From a virus, in IMG/VR virus record IMGVR_UViG_3300036852_000283, positions 1 through 41,627 of that record: a DNA stretch of 41,627 nt, one strand, 5' to 3'. Each line of letters starts with the position of its first letter. Positions within the stretch are counted from its first letter, which is position 1. Below, piece after piece: positions 16,555 through 24,495 of the stretch. A model generated the notes under the pieces. That model ran no database searches, had not been told where the DNA came from, and saw only the letters and a list, made by a program, of their open reading frames with translations. A program made the position numbers and the translations under genes.

Positions 16555-17313
16555 TCATATAGCTAACCGTAATTGGCCCAACGTCTTACGGCCCTTCTTC
16601 AGATTGCACTTCCGACACAGACATTGAGTATTCGTATATGTATGTGAACCACCAGAAACCAGCGCCACAATGTGATCGAGTTCAGGTGCATGGTCATAGG
16701 TCGTGCCACGTAGGCGCCGTGGTGTCTTCATCCTGCACAACTGGCACGTCCACCTATCACGCCCGAACACCTTGTACGGATCTACCTGCTCGTAACTGGA
16801 TCCTCGCTTTCGTGCCTTGCGTAACGCCCGGGCTATTCTCCGAGCATCCTTCGTGGATTCTCTGTTGTTAGCCTCACGCCTTCGACATACCACTGAACAA
16901 AACTTGTTCCGTGTACGACCCTTCCTAAAAAGCAACGGTCCACCACAGGAACCGCATTGCAGACCGTGCTGCCGGACATGCCTGCGCCGCTTCATCTCTT
17001 CAGCACAGATATCTGAACATGTCGTGCGATATCGGGTGCTCTTGAACGAGCGCGCACACACGCGACACGAACGACGACTCCTCATTTCTCGCTTCTCGGC
17101 TTGTACTTGGAGCGTTTTCGCTCTTATGCGCGCGCCACTACATTTCTTCGAGCAGAATCGCCCACTGCGTTTTTGCCCTACTGTGCAGCGGAACTTCTTG
17201 TGACACCACTCACAGATACGCTGCCGTGAGAGTCCTCGTTGTGTGTCCTCGCAGGCACGACACTGCTTCGATGTGCTCGATTTCAATCCACCGCACACAC
17301 ACGCAGTCTTCAT
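16555..17313 (-). CDS. HNH endonuclease with an array of zinc-binding Cys pairs
   Basis: A 252-residue protein. The C-terminal third is an HNH nuclease: WTCQLC near residue 190, then PELDHIVALVSGG, NTQCLCRKCNLKKG (His in DHI, Asn, Cys pair). The N-terminal two thirds carry several Cys pairs (CVCGG, CRAC, CEWC, CSKKC, CRVC, CGSC, CSVVC), an unusual zinc-finger chain probably used for DNA binding. Local base composition looks less GC-rich than the neighbours, which suggests a mobile gene. It lies next to the terminase genes, where HNH proteins sometimes assist cos cleavage, but the free-standing homing type is equally likely. Confidence 0.85.
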   Translation of the reverse strand: MKTACVCGGLKSSTSKQCRACEDTQRGLSRQRICEWCHKKFRCTVGQKRSGRFCSKKCSGARIRAKTLQVQAEKREMRSRRSCRVCARSFKSTRYRTTCSDICAEEMKRRRHVRQHGLQCGSCGGPLLFRKGRTRNKFCSVVCRRREANNRESTKDARRIARALRKARKRGSSYEQVDPYKVFGRDRWTCQLCRMKTPRRLRGTTYDHAPELDHIVALVSGGSHTYTNTQCLCRKCNLKKGRKTLGQLRLAI

Positions 17314-17727
17314 TTACGCCGTGCCTTCGGCTGGTGCGACCCATGCTTCCATCGTCTGCGTCGATGGGAATGCAGTTGAACGTTTTCGGGCTCCGTACCG
17401 AATAGCCACCAAGCTGTCGATGGTGGTGGATGTCGCTCGAGTGACGCGACAGCGGACAAACTGCTCAAGTGGGCGTTGGAGGTCCAGCACCATGACCGTG
17501 TTGGCACCGCTCACGACCTTGGTACCGGCGAGGTCCGCAGCAGCACCCATGCCCACGACGACATCCTGCTGGGCACGGATATCGTTATTGGCAGCAGCGG
17601 TGCCAATGCGCACCACCCACATGACGCCAGTGAATCCAGCCATATCGAGGATCGTGCTATCGATCGTGGTGGTACCCGCAATCGTTGGGGCATCAGCGGT
17701 AACGAGACATTCATCTGCGAGCGACAT
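17314..17727 (-). CDS. Phage structural protein (virion or decoration type)
   Basis: A 137-residue beta-rich protein with AAGGAG 8 bases upstream. The layout of an N-terminal strand pair, GFTGVMWVVRIGTAAANNDIRAQQ, AADLAGTKVVSGAN, LQRPLEQFVRCRVTR and VAIRYGARKR is one I recognise from a widespread unnamed family in environmental siphoviruses, usually close to head or tail genes. No enzyme motif or membrane segment is seen. It lies between two HNH genes just upstream of the terminase. A virion role is probable; the specific role is unknown. Confidence 0.72.
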   Translation of the reverse strand: MSLADECLVTADAPTIAGTTTIDSTILDMAGFTGVMWVVRIGTAAANNDIRAQQDVVVGMGAAADLAGTKVVSGANTVMVLDLQRPLEQFVRCRVTRATSTTIDSLVAIRYGARKRSTAFPSTQTMEAWVAPAEGTA

Positions 17728-18088
17728 GAGATCTCTCCTTGTCTAACGTGTTCGCTTTCCATGAATTGCAGTTGACGCAGCTGGCCATGTGGTTGCGTGG
17801 GTCCCACTTACTACCGCCGTGACTGAGCGGCACGGTATGATCAACACACTCGGCCGGCGTGGTGAGTCCCTGTTGTACGCATCGACTGTGCACACGATCG
17901 AGCGTACCATCCGCGCGTTCTCCGCACACCGGATGATCCTGTCGAAACCGCCGGCTATAGGCGGCCCACTGGGCGTCATAACCTCGCTCGAAGGAGGTGC
18001 CTCGTTGGCGATCATGTTGACGCGCGTGTTTCGCGCACCGTCCTTTGCGTACTAGAACTGGGCAACTCGGTTGAGCGCACGGTCTCAT
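17711..18088 (-). CDS. HNH endonuclease
   Basis: A 125-residue HNH nuclease. An N-terminal Cys pair region (CAQPSCPVLVRKGRCAKH) is followed by the RGTSFERGYDAQWAAYSRRF lead-in common in phage HNH proteins, then HPVCGE, ECVDHTVPLSHGGSKWDPRN (DH...H...N) and SCVNCNSWK. All metal and catalytic positions look intact. It overlaps the next gene by 17 bases and the previous by four (ATGA). It may take part in packaging-site cutting, DNA processing or homing. Confidence 0.85.
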   Translation of the reverse strand: MRPCAQPSCPVLVRKGRCAKHARQHDRQRGTSFERGYDAQWAAYSRRFRQDHPVCGERADGTLDRVHSRCVQQGLTTPAECVDHTVPLSHGGSKWDPRNHMASCVNCNSWKANTLDKERSHVARR

Positions 18089-18399
18089 CGGTTCTGCACC
18101 AACACGTAGAAGGACCGGTCATCTGTCACGACTGGTGAACTGTTCGTCACCACGCGATTGGTGATCGTGTACTGCACGCCGAGCGTCCCAGCCGCAAGAT
18201 AGAGCTGCGTCTTGAGATTGCCCGCCACGATCGTTTCGTCATGCTTCGTCAACACCGCATCTGAACCGCTGATCGTCCACGTACTCGTCGTGATCGTCAC
18301 ACCCGCACCGAGCTCGAGCAGCCACGCCGTCCAGTCGAACCCTTGCGGCTCGTCGGAGCTGGGATCCTTCAGAATGAGATCGCCGGGTTTCCTGCTCAT
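18085..18399 (-). CDS. Fibre-tail adaptor-like protein
   Basis: A 104-residue protein with GFDWTAWLLELGAGVTITTSTWTI, GNLKTQLYLAAGTLGVQYTITNRVVT and DDRSFYVLVQ. This pattern is that of small immunoglobulin-like proteins called phage fibre-tail adaptors, which link appendages to the virion. It is linked by 4-base overlaps to the genes on both sides, including the repeat protein two genes upstream, which may be its partner. Identity is from pattern recall, so moderate confidence. Confidence 0.68.
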   Translation of the reverse strand: MSRKPGDLILKDPSSDEPQGFDWTAWLLELGAGVTITTSTWTISGSDAVLTKHDETIVAGNLKTQLYLAAGTLGVQYTITNRVVTNSSPVVTDDRSFYVLVQNR

Positions 18400-18674
18400 T
18401 CGTTGATCAGCGCCAGAAGACCGGCGCCTCGCACCACTTCGAATAATGGCGTTGGATGCTCTGGAACGGGCTGGTTCTCAGGCACTTCATCGAACGTATC
18501 GCTTTCCACAAACAGCCAGACCATGAATCCCACCGGATCAAACGACGCGGCGATAAATGTGGCGTCGACAGGCAGCTCATTAGCCACGACCTGAGCGGCG
18601 CGCACGCCGTGTTTGCACACATCAACGAAGAGATCCCCCGTCACCGGCATCCGGCGTAATCGTCGGTGTGTCAT
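18396..18674 (-). CDS. Hypothetical protein
   Basis: A 92-residue protein linked by ATGA-type overlaps to both neighbours. It contains a mixed alpha/beta stretch (VVANELPVDATFIAASFDPVG) and an acidic segment (ESDTFDEVPENQP). No family, signal or membrane segment is recognised. Its position between the repeat appendage protein and the fibre adaptor suggests a role in the same virion structure. Confidence 0.6.
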   Translation of the reverse strand: MTHRRLRRMPVTGDLFVDVCKHGVRAAQVVANELPVDATFIAASFDPVGFMVWLFVESDTFDEVPENQPVPEHPTPLFEVVRGAGLLALINE

Positions 18675-20170
18675 TTCTCAAAACTCCGATCCTGCTCAGA
18701 CACCTGAATAAATCGGCCCTGCGCGTCGATCGCGAAACGTTGACTGGGCGGCACCACGATGAAACGGCCTTCCGACGTCACGGTAAAGGTACGGTCCTGC
18801 GCCGCGACGAGGAAGAATTCCGTCGGCGCCGTGAGGACGCCTGAAGGAATCTCTCGACGCAGAGACAGCCACGTCCGGAGTGCCACCGAAAACTGCGGGC
18901 CACGTGGCAATGGCCAGTCGTAACTGGGCACTTGCCCTTGCGCGCCGTAGATCGTGTCCTTCCCAATGAGCTGGATCGCCGATGCTTTCAGCCATGTGCG
19001 CAGCGCCACCGGATAGAGCGGCACGCCGGGCAGTGGCCAGTCCGTCAGATGGAACGGGACGATCGTCGGCGCCAGCGTCGTCCGCACGAGATCGGCGAGC
19101 CATGTGCGCAGGCTGATCGGGAACTGCGGGCCACGTGGCAGCGGCGAATCCCAACTCGGCACTTGGCCCGGGCCGCCGTAGACCCGATCCTGTCCGATCA
19201 ACCATGGCTTGCTCGGATCGAGCCAGGTCAAGAGCGCAACGGGGTACGGCGGGCGTGTCGGGTTGCGCCATTCGACCGGCGTGAACGGCGGCGCCGTGCT
19301 CGGAATAAGCGTCGTGGTATTCAGTCCACCGACCCACGTTCGCAAACTGACCGGATACATCGGGCCGCGCGGCAGTGGCCAGTCGTACGCCGGCACCTGC
19401 CCGCGAGCGCCATAGATCGTGTCTTGCCCGACAAGCCACGGCTTCGAGGGATCGAGCCACGTCCGCAACGCGATGGGATAGGGCGGCCGAATCGGCAGCG
19501 GCCAGTCGATCGGGAGCACCGGGACCGCCGTCGAAGGCGCTAACGTCGTCGTCGTGAGTCCCAGCAGCGACGTGCGCAGGCTGATCGGATACGGCGTCGT
19601 CTTCGGGAGCGGCCACTCGTACGCGGGCACCTGCCCCGGTGCGCCGTAGATCGCATCCTGCCCGATCAGTGGCGCACGTGACGGGTGCAGCCACGTCCGA
19701 AGCGCCACGGGATAGATCGGCGCCAGGGGTGTCGGCCAGTCGACCTGGGCAAACGGCGTGGCCGTCGTCGGTTGCAGCGTCGTGGTAGTGAGCCCGCCCA
19801 GCCATGTGCGGAGTCCAACCGGAAACTGTGGCGGTTTCGGCAGCGGCCAGTCGTAACTCGGCACCTGCCCCGGCGCGCCATAGATCCGATCCTGACCACT
19901 CAGCGTCAGCGGCGGCGACTGGAGCCATGTGCGGAGCGCAACGGGATACCGCGGTGAGAGCGGGAGGGGCCAATCGTCTTGCGCGAAGGGCGCCGCGACG
20001 GCCGCTGGCGCCAGCGTCGAGGTATTCAGCCCAAGGAGAAACGTGCGGAGCGCAACGGGATAGATCGCCCGGATCGGCGTTGGCCAGTCGACCGCCGGAA
20101 ACGGCGCGGCCGCCGACACCGCCTGTTGTAAAAAGACAACAGGCGGTGATCGCCGCTGCGGAAACCCCAT
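18671..20170 (-). CDS. Long repeat protein with eleven DWPLP...LRTWL units
   Basis: A 499-residue protein rich in Pro and Trp. A unit (D/E)WPLP-x(4)-(Y/F)P(V/I)xLRTWL occurs eleven times, with its core at residues 28, 66, 107, 144, 185, 222, 263, 300, 341, 377 and 418. The spacing alternates near 37 and 41 residues, so two subtypes make a 78-residue super-repeat. One spacer is GL-TTTTLAPS-like, the other GQDxIYGAPGQVP. Residues 440-499 form a different short beta-repeat (GRFIVVP, GRFIQVS). This looks like an elongated virion fibre or decoration protein; function is not known. A second frame is also open over most of the gene, but only this one has the conserved Trp/Pro pattern. Confidence 0.78.
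   Translation of the reverse strand: MGFPQRRSPPVVFLQQAVSAAAPFPAVDWPTPIRAIYPVALRTFLLGLNTSTLAPAAVAAPFAQDDWPLPLSPRYPVALRTWLQSPPLTLSGQDRIYGAPGQVPSYDWPLPKPPQFPVGLRTWLGGLTTTTLQPTTATPFAQVDWPTPLAPIYPVALRTWLHPSRAPLIGQDAIYGAPGQVPAYEWPLPKTTPYPISLRTSLLGLTTTTLAPSTAVPVLPIDWPLPIRPPYPIALRTWLDPSKPWLVGQDTIYGARGQVPAYDWPLPRGPMYPVSLRTWVGGLNTTTLIPSTAPPFTPVEWRNPTRPPYPVALLTWLDPSKPWLIGQDRVYGGPGQVPSWDSPLPRGPQFPISLRTWLADLVRTTLAPTIVPFHLTDWPLPGVPLYPVALRTWLKASAIQLIGKDTIYGAQGQVPSYDWPLPRGPQFSVALRTWLSLRREIPSGVLTAPTEFFLVAAQDRTFTVTSEGRFIVVPPSQRFAIDAQGRFIQVSEQDRSFEK
20117..20148. other. Perfect 13-bp hairpin near the start of the repeat-protein gene
   Basis: CACCGCCTGTTGT (20117-20129) is exactly mirrored by ACAACAGGCGGTG (20136-20148) with a six-base loop. 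It lies 22 bases into the repeat-protein gene and has no U tract after it on either strand, so it is not a classic terminator. It could slow translation start or be a protein-binding site. Confidence 0.7.
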
Positions 20171-20219
20171 GCATCATCAACCCTGGACTCAGCCTGCCTG
20201 CTTCACTCGAGCAATTTTT

Positions 20220-20729
20220 TCATAGCGGTTCATACACCATGTGAGCGCCCATCAGGCCCGGCGAGCCCCCCGTGAAGGCTGAGAGCGAGGACGGCGCGAC
20301 CGACACCGTAGTGCCGGTGATTCCCCACTCTTCGCCCGGTGCGGCTTGCCAGCGCACCAGCCCGCCGAAGGCGTTGAAACTGAGATTGAGACGCGCGGTC
20401 AGCGCCGTGTTCGTCCGCTGCGGCCCCGTCGCCGCCGCGACGTAGGTCACCGGCGGGGCCGCGAGCGCAGCCGTGGCCGTGGCCATCGGACCATCACCGT
20501 TGGGTGCCGCCAGCGCGGTCGGTGTGGTCGCGTTCGTCAGGTTGCGCGCAAAGTGCATGATGTTGATGCTCGATGCGCTGGCCTGCCCGCCTTCGTAGAT
20601 TTCGACGACGTTGATCTGCTGCGTGGCACTCCCGGCCTCGATCGCCAGGTACGTCGCGTTCGCGAGCGCGACGCCATCCGCCGTCGCCGTGGGAGTGAAG
20701 GTGGCTGCCTGAAATACGCGTTTCGCCAT
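20220..20729 (-). CDS. Phage structural protein
   Basis: A 169-residue, low-charge, Ala/Thr-rich beta protein with AAAGGA 8 bases before its ATG. It opens with MAKRVFQAATFTPTATADG and contains VVEIYEGGQASASSINIMHFARN and NAFGGLVRWQAAPGEEWGITG, a pattern I recognise from unnamed structural proteins of environmental phages. It lies in the appendage block upstream of the terminase. A capsid-surface or fibre role is an inference. Confidence 0.7.
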   Translation of the reverse strand: MAKRVFQAATFTPTATADGVALANATYLAIEAGSATQQINVVEIYEGGQASASSINIMHFARNLTNATTPTALAAPNGDGPMATATAALAAPPVTYVAAATGPQRTNTALTARLNLSFNAFGGLVRWQAAPGEEWGITGTTVSVAPSSLSAFTGGSPGLMGAHMVYEPL

Positions 20730-20746
20730 GGCTGATCCTTTGCTGG

Positions 20747-21121
20747 TTATCGAGGCACAAGATTCGTGGACGGCACAATGAGGATCTCGGGAGAGACGCC
20801 GTGCTCGGCGGCGGTCTGCGTCAACTCCACGCGCTTCTCATAGGGGAGATGGGTGTACCCGGCCTGCACGGCGGCGGCGTGGCAGAAATCACAAATATAG
20901 TGATCGCACTTCGCGCAGTATTCCCGCGCGCGCTGTCGCAGCGGATTCTTCATCACCACCGTTTTACAGTGCGCACACGTCAGACTCGCCGCTTCCAAGA
21001 TCCGCCCTTCGGCTGTCTGGGCCGGATCGAGCCCCACCGCCCGCGCCACATCCGCCGGCAGGCCAGGACTCGCCCGGTGATCGATCAGGAGATACCCTTC
21101 ACGGCTGCGTTGTGTCCGCAT
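20747..21121 (-). CDS. Zinc-ribbon protein of the appendage block
   Basis: A 124-residue protein. The N-terminus reads REGYLLIDHRASPGLP, followed by CAHCKTVVMKNP, CAKCDHYICDFCHA (residues about 49-80). These Cys pairs form one or two zinc sites. The family is common and unnamed in phages of alpha- and related proteobacteria and tends to lie next to virion genes. GAGGGA is just upstream of the ATG. It could stabilise a virion component or bind nucleic acid; neither is shown. Confidence 0.72.
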   Translation of the reverse strand: MRTQRSREGYLLIDHRASPGLPADVARAVGLDPAQTAEGRILEAASLTCAHCKTVVMKNPLRQRAREYCAKCDHYICDFCHAAAVQAGYTHLPYEKRVELTQTAAEHGVSPEILIVPSTNLVPR

Positions 21122-21154
21122 GGTTCCCTCAGAACACGCGATTCTCCCAATCGA

Positions 21155-21733
21155 TCAGTTGTTACCATCCACCGAGTAGTGCCAGATCTGCACGCCGTTA
21201 CCGGCGTTGCTGATCGAAAAACCGACCCAAAAGTCCAACGTCTGTGAGATCGTCGAGTCGAACGCAGTGCCGAGCGCCGGGGCAGTGACAGGTACCATGA
21301 TGACCGACTCACTGTTCACACCATCGACCTGACCGGCTGTCTTCGTGAACATCACGCCAGTCAGCTTACCGATACCGAACAGCTTGGCGACCGCGCCGCC
21401 GACCGTCGTGTTGACCAGCTGAACGCACAGGTCCACGTCGAGGCGAAACGGCAGCGTCGTGTGCGCCGTCGCGTTGAGCTGGATGTTGCCTGAGGTCCAC
21501 GCGACGATCGAGCCCATCATGACCTGAAAGACGATCGTGCCCGGCGTCGTGACGATGTTGCTGATCGCACCGTTGACGGTCACCTCGTATTGGTCCCCGA
21601 CCTGAAGCGTATTTCCGGGGATCAAGAGCAATGACTCTTGGTTGATGACGGTCTTTGCCGTCGTATAGGTGTTGAACAGCGTGCCGGCCGTCGTCTGCTT
21701 GGCGAGACCCTGTGACCAACCTTGTCGCGGCAT
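21155..21733 (-). CDS. Phage structural protein, beta-rich
   Basis: A 192-residue protein with AGAGGA 8 bases before the ATG. It contains an alternating hydrophobic pattern and the strings SLLLIPGNTLQVGDQYEVTVNGAIS, TTPGTIVFQVMMGSIV, HTTLPFRLDVDLCVQ and QTLDFWVGFSISN. This outline is shared by an unnamed family of virion-like proteins in environmental phages. There is no signal peptide, enzyme motif or membrane helix. A decoration or fibre role is likely but not proven. Confidence 0.7.
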   Translation of the reverse strand: MPRQGWSQGLAKQTTAGTLFNTYTTAKTVINQESLLLIPGNTLQVGDQYEVTVNGAISNIVTTPGTIVFQVMMGSIVAWTSGNIQLNATAHTTLPFRLDVDLCVQLVNTTVGGAVAKLFGIGKLTGVMFTKTAGQVDGVNSESVIMVPVTAPALGTAFDSTISQTLDFWVGFSISNAGNGVQIWHYSVDGNN

Positions 21734-21746
21734 CTGATGGTCCTCT

Positions 21747-23084
21747 CTATCGCGGGCTGCCCGGCTTGTACGGGAACGGCCGCGTCTTCAACGGCACCGC
21801 CGGTGGCAGTTCAGGGTTCGTCGAGGGTATCAGCAGGATCGTCGCGCCGATCGTGTCGAGGCTGCGGCCGTTGGTCGACGTGCGCGCGCCCGTCGCGGTC
21901 GCCGCCGCGCGGATGCCCGTGTCGAGGCACAGCGACGCGTCGAGCCCAAGCGTCGTGAGTTCGTCATACCGCTCGACAGGCACGGGATCTGTGCCGCTGA
22001 ACGCGGTAAATGCGCCGTCGTCGTCAATCACGCCCACGAACACGCACATCCGGTCGGTGCTCAGCGGCGTCACGCTCGGGCAGGTGCACGTCGTCGTCGG
22101 GCCAACGTTGTTCGCGGTCCCAGACGCCTCATAGGGCAACGTCGACAGCAGGCCCGAGAGCACGTTGCGGAAGGCCGCGATCTGCGCCAGTCCGGCGTCA
22201 CCCGCCGCGCGCGTCACGGTCACCGTCGCACCCGCCTCGCTCGGCGACGCGACGCGCTTCCACCACGTGTCCAGTCGACAGTTCACCGTGTTGTTCGCCG
22301 CGATGATCCGCGTCCAGCCCGCCGGCATCGTGGCGACGACGTTGTCGTGCTGGGAGAGCAGACAGACCAGGAGGTCGTTGACCTTCAAAGCCTGCGGGTT
22401 GCGCGGCGTCATGTTCCCGCTCGCCACCACGCCCGAGACCCCAACCCCTTCAAACGTGACCGTCAGGTGCGGCGCCTCCTTGAACGTCGCCACCATGCAG
22501 TGCCACTCATCGGCGGTGTCCAACGTGCCGGTGACGGTCTGCGCGCCAGTCGCCGTCACCGTCCGATCCTCGTGGAGGATCGGCCGCGACGAGGCGAAGT
22601 CCACGGCGGTGTCCCAACGCGCAAAAAACCCGGCGCCCTCCGTAAAGTCGGTCACGAGGTTACGCGACCCCACCATGCTGACCACCAGCTCGTTGGCCTG
22701 CGTAGTCGTCGGCGACGTGACGGTCGCAGCCGTGGTGTTGCCAGCGTTGTCTGCGACAACGTCCAGGGGGCTCCCGAGATCGGCCCCCGCATACTCCTCA
22801 CACGTGAGGCTCGTGTTCGCCGACACCGACGTCGTACGCGTGAATGCCTGCGTCACGCCACCACGACAGTTCTTGATGTAGTAGATGATGGTATCGATGT
22901 TGGTCGTGAGATTTGTTCGTTGCACCGCGAGCACGGGCGTCTCATCAGCACCGCTGGTCGACAGCTGCAACTTATCTGAGCAGACCGTGTACACGAGGAG
23001 GTCACCGCGGACCACGCCAGTCGAGAACGCGACCGTGATCGTCGTGCCGACGTTCGCCGCGTCCGCGCCCTGGATGGCCGTCAC
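21747..23084 (-). CDS. Large appendage-like protein with two GDLLV domains
   Basis: A 445-residue protein. I start at the GTG at 23084 because it overlaps the previous TGA (GTGA); the frame is open to 23261 but the extra part is inside the upstream gene and has shadow-like composition. Two similar halves are seen: RGDLLVYTVCSDK with EYAGADLGSPLDV in the first and VNDLLVCLLSQHDNV with TMPAGWTRI in the second. This duplicated pattern is known from unnamed phage fibre-like proteins. Low charge and Thr richness fit an exposed virion protein. The Pro-rich tail may dock to another protein. Confidence 0.68.
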   Translation of the reverse strand: MTAIQGADAANVGTTITVAFSTGVVRGDLLVYTVCSDKLQLSTSGADETPVLAVQRTNLTTNIDTIIYYIKNCRGGVTQAFTRTTSVSANTSLTCEEYAGADLGSPLDVVADNAGNTTAATVTSPTTTQANELVVSMVGSRNLVTDFTEGAGFFARWDTAVDFASSRPILHEDRTVTATGAQTVTGTLDTADEWHCMVATFKEAPHLTVTFEGVGVSGVVASGNMTPRNPQALKVNDLLVCLLSQHDNVVATMPAGWTRIIAANNTVNCRLDTWWKRVASPSEAGATVTVTRAAGDAGLAQIAAFRNVLSGLLSTLPYEASGTANNVGPTTTCTCPSVTPLSTDRMCVFVGVIDDDGAFTAFSGTDPVPVERYDELTTLGLDASLCLDTGIRAAATATGARTSTNGRSLDTIGATILLIPSTNPELPPAVPLKTRPFPYKPGSPR

Positions 23085-23446
23085 ACGACCTCGACCGTCC
23101 CACCGAACGTGATCGGGTCCACCCCGTCGTTCTGGATGCGCCCACGCACCAACTGCCCAGCGATCTGATCCAAGGTGCGGCCACTGACGGCGATCCATGG
23201 CGTCAACGTCGGGTCGTTGTCCGGGTTGCCCACCAGGCGCGTCTGCGCCAGCAACGTCCACTCCTCGGTGCCGTCCGGCGCGTGCTCCACCGTGCCGGTC
23301 ACGTTCGTCGCCGGATCCTGCAACTGAGCAGCGCTCAGATCCATTGAGACCTTCACACGGATCAACCCTTCCGGGATCGTGACGGCCGTGGTCACGACTT
23401 GCTCACCAGGCGCAAAGCTCTGAGGGGCGACAGGAAACAGCGCCAC
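23081..23446 (-). CDS. Small beta-rich protein of the appendage block
   Basis: A 121-residue protein starting with GTG; AGGGG lies close upstream. It contains VTTAVTIPEGLIRVKVSMDLSAAQL, then TVEHAPDGTEEWTLLAQTR and GGTVEVV at the end, compatible with a jelly-roll or immunoglobulin-like beta fold. It is the first gene of the virion block and is coupled to the next by a GTGA overlap. No known function. Confidence 0.65.
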   Translation of the reverse strand: MALFPVAPQSFAPGEQVVTTAVTIPEGLIRVKVSMDLSAAQLQDPATNVTGTVEHAPDGTEEWTLLAQTRLVGNPDNDPTLTPWIAVSGRTLDQIAGQLVRGRIQNDGVDPITFGGTVEVV

Positions 23447-23477
23447 GCGCCCCTACAATACCGGCGTGGCGATCAGA

Positions 23478-23666
23478 TCAACGACGTGGATTTGGGACTT
23501 TTTGACTTTCTTTCAGGCGCTGGAGCTCCGAGGCGGGAATTTTGTAGAAGCCTGACCCTTGCTTGATCCCGATCAGTTTCTTGGCGCGGATCCAGTTCCG
23601 CACCGTTTCGGCGCAGACTTTCAAGACGCGCGCGACCACGGCGACGTCAATCAGCCGTTCGCCCAT
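23478..23666 (-). CDS. Small HTH DNA-binding protein (excisionase/AlpA-like)
   Basis: A 62-residue protein with a winged-helix pattern: LIDVAVVARVLKVCAETVRNWIRAKKLIGIKQGSGFYKIPASELQRL. The DVAVVARVLKV turn-helix, the RNWIRAKKL recognition helix and the FYKIPASEL wing match the MerR/AlpA/excisionase superfamily. It sits at the boundary between the early and virion genes. It might be the excisionase, or a late-gene switch; position away from integrase argues against the simple excisionase reading but does not exclude it. Confidence 0.72.
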   Translation of the reverse strand: MGERLIDVAVVARVLKVCAETVRNWIRAKKLIGIKQGSGFYKIPASELQRLKESQKVPNPRR

Positions 23667-23669
23667 CCG

Positions 23670-24401
23670 CTACCCCGGCTCGCCACGCGATTGGACCGTC
23701 CCTTTCAGGATCGCGTCCGGCTGTGACATCTCGTAGAGCTTCCGCCAGTCATCTCGAGCTTGGGCCGTCGCGACCAGATCCGCGCGGAGGCGTTCGACTT
23801 CGGCGGCGAGTTCGGTATTCCGTTCGGCCAGCGCGAAGGCCTGCAGGAAGGTATACGTGCGAGGATTCCTGCCGGGCAAGAAGGGCGCAGATTCGCCTTC
23901 CACATCATCGGAATGGGCCTCGGGTGGAGTGGCTATCCTTCGTCCTTGGCGATTGTCGGCGGCGGCCACATGATGATCGTTGCGATGTGTTGATTCGTCG
24001 CTGTTGTCGGCGTCATGATCCGTTGCGGCTCGGTGGGATGCGGCCAGATGTTCACCGTCCCGATCTTCTTCCCGCAATGCGGACAAACCCAGTCTTGTTC
24101 CATGTGCTGGCTCCTGTGGGGTGACGGATCGCATGGACTGGCCAACGATTTCTCCGTACTGATTCAGGCCAATCGACTTGAGTCTAGTCGTCTCGGCACG
24201 ATACGCCTTGATCGCTTCTGCGAGTTCTTCTGCGAGTTCGTCCTCGGAGACGGATCGCACGGACTGGAGGAGGGCTTCTAGGTCGGATTGGATTTCATAA
24301 AGCAACAAAAGCGCCTCGTCGTAGCCCTGATTCTTATCGTCGCGCCAGGACTCAATTTCCGTAATCAACTGCTCAATCAACTGGCGTTCCTTAGCGTCCA
24401 C
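23670..24401 (-). CDS. Hypothetical helical protein, possibly two genes in one frame
   Basis: A 243-residue reading frame from a GTG at 24401 with AGAGG 7 bases upstream. Its first 85 residues are acidic and helical (KERQLIEQLITEIESWRDD, then SEDELAEELAEAIKAYRAE), and its last 70 are also genuine-looking (TFLQAFALAERNTELAAEVERLR, coiled coil). The middle third is His/Arg/Asp-rich and overlaps a well-supported zinc-ribbon gene in another frame (23933-24103), so it may not be real coding sequence. The frame could hold two separate genes, the second perhaps from a GTG near 23914. No family is known. Confidence 0.5.
   Translation of the reverse strand: MDAKERQLIEQLITEIESWRDDKNQGYDEALLLLYEIQSDLEALLQSVRSVSEDELAEELAEAIKAYRAETTRLKSIGLNQYGEIVGQSMRSVTPQEPAHGTRLGLSALREEDRDGEHLAASHRAATDHDADNSDESTHRNDHHVAAADNRQGRRIATPPEAHSDDVEGESAPFLPGRNPRTYTFLQAFALAERNTELAAEVERLRADLVATAQARDDWRKLYEMSQPDAILKGTVQSRGEPG
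23933..24103 (-). CDS. Small zinc-ribbon protein nested in another frame
   Basis: A 56-residue protein (MEQDWVCPHCGKKIG...) with an AGGAG 7 bases before the ATG. The CPHCGKK pair is a typical half-ribbon, so metal binding would need a partner or His residues (several follow). It lies inside the frame of 23670-24401 but in a different reading frame, where that frame looks least like protein. Its strong ribosome site makes it the more credible use of this stretch. Function unknown. Confidence 0.6.
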   Translation of the reverse strand: MEQDWVCPHCGKKIGTVNIWPHPTEPQRIMTPTTATNQHIATIIMWPPPTIAKDEG

Positions 24402-24495
24402 TGTTAGCCTCTTGAAACAGCGCGCGTTCAAGCCGATTCGCGGCAATCTCTAGACCGTCTGCTTTACCGATGATATAAGCCTGGCGATGGCGCAT
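24391..24495 (-). CDS. Possible 34-residue helical protein
   Basis: The frame ends with AYIIGKADGLEIAANRLERA, an amphipathic helix typical of real small proteins. The likely ATG at 24495 lies in the end of the DUF551-like gene and has no clear ribosome site. An in-frame start at 24606 would be longer but Cys/Pro-rich and shadow-like. Confidence 0.4.
   Translation of the reverse strand: MRHRQAYIIGKADGLEIAANRLERALFQEANSGR

Noticed and set aside
20117-20148. Rho-independent terminator
   Set aside because: Perfect stem but no U tract on either strand and inside a gene.
18696-20180. Second long minus-strand frame overlapping the repeat protein
   Set aside because: Open only because of repetitive GC-rich DNA; lacks the conserved Trp/Pro units and starts from TTG without a good ribosome site.
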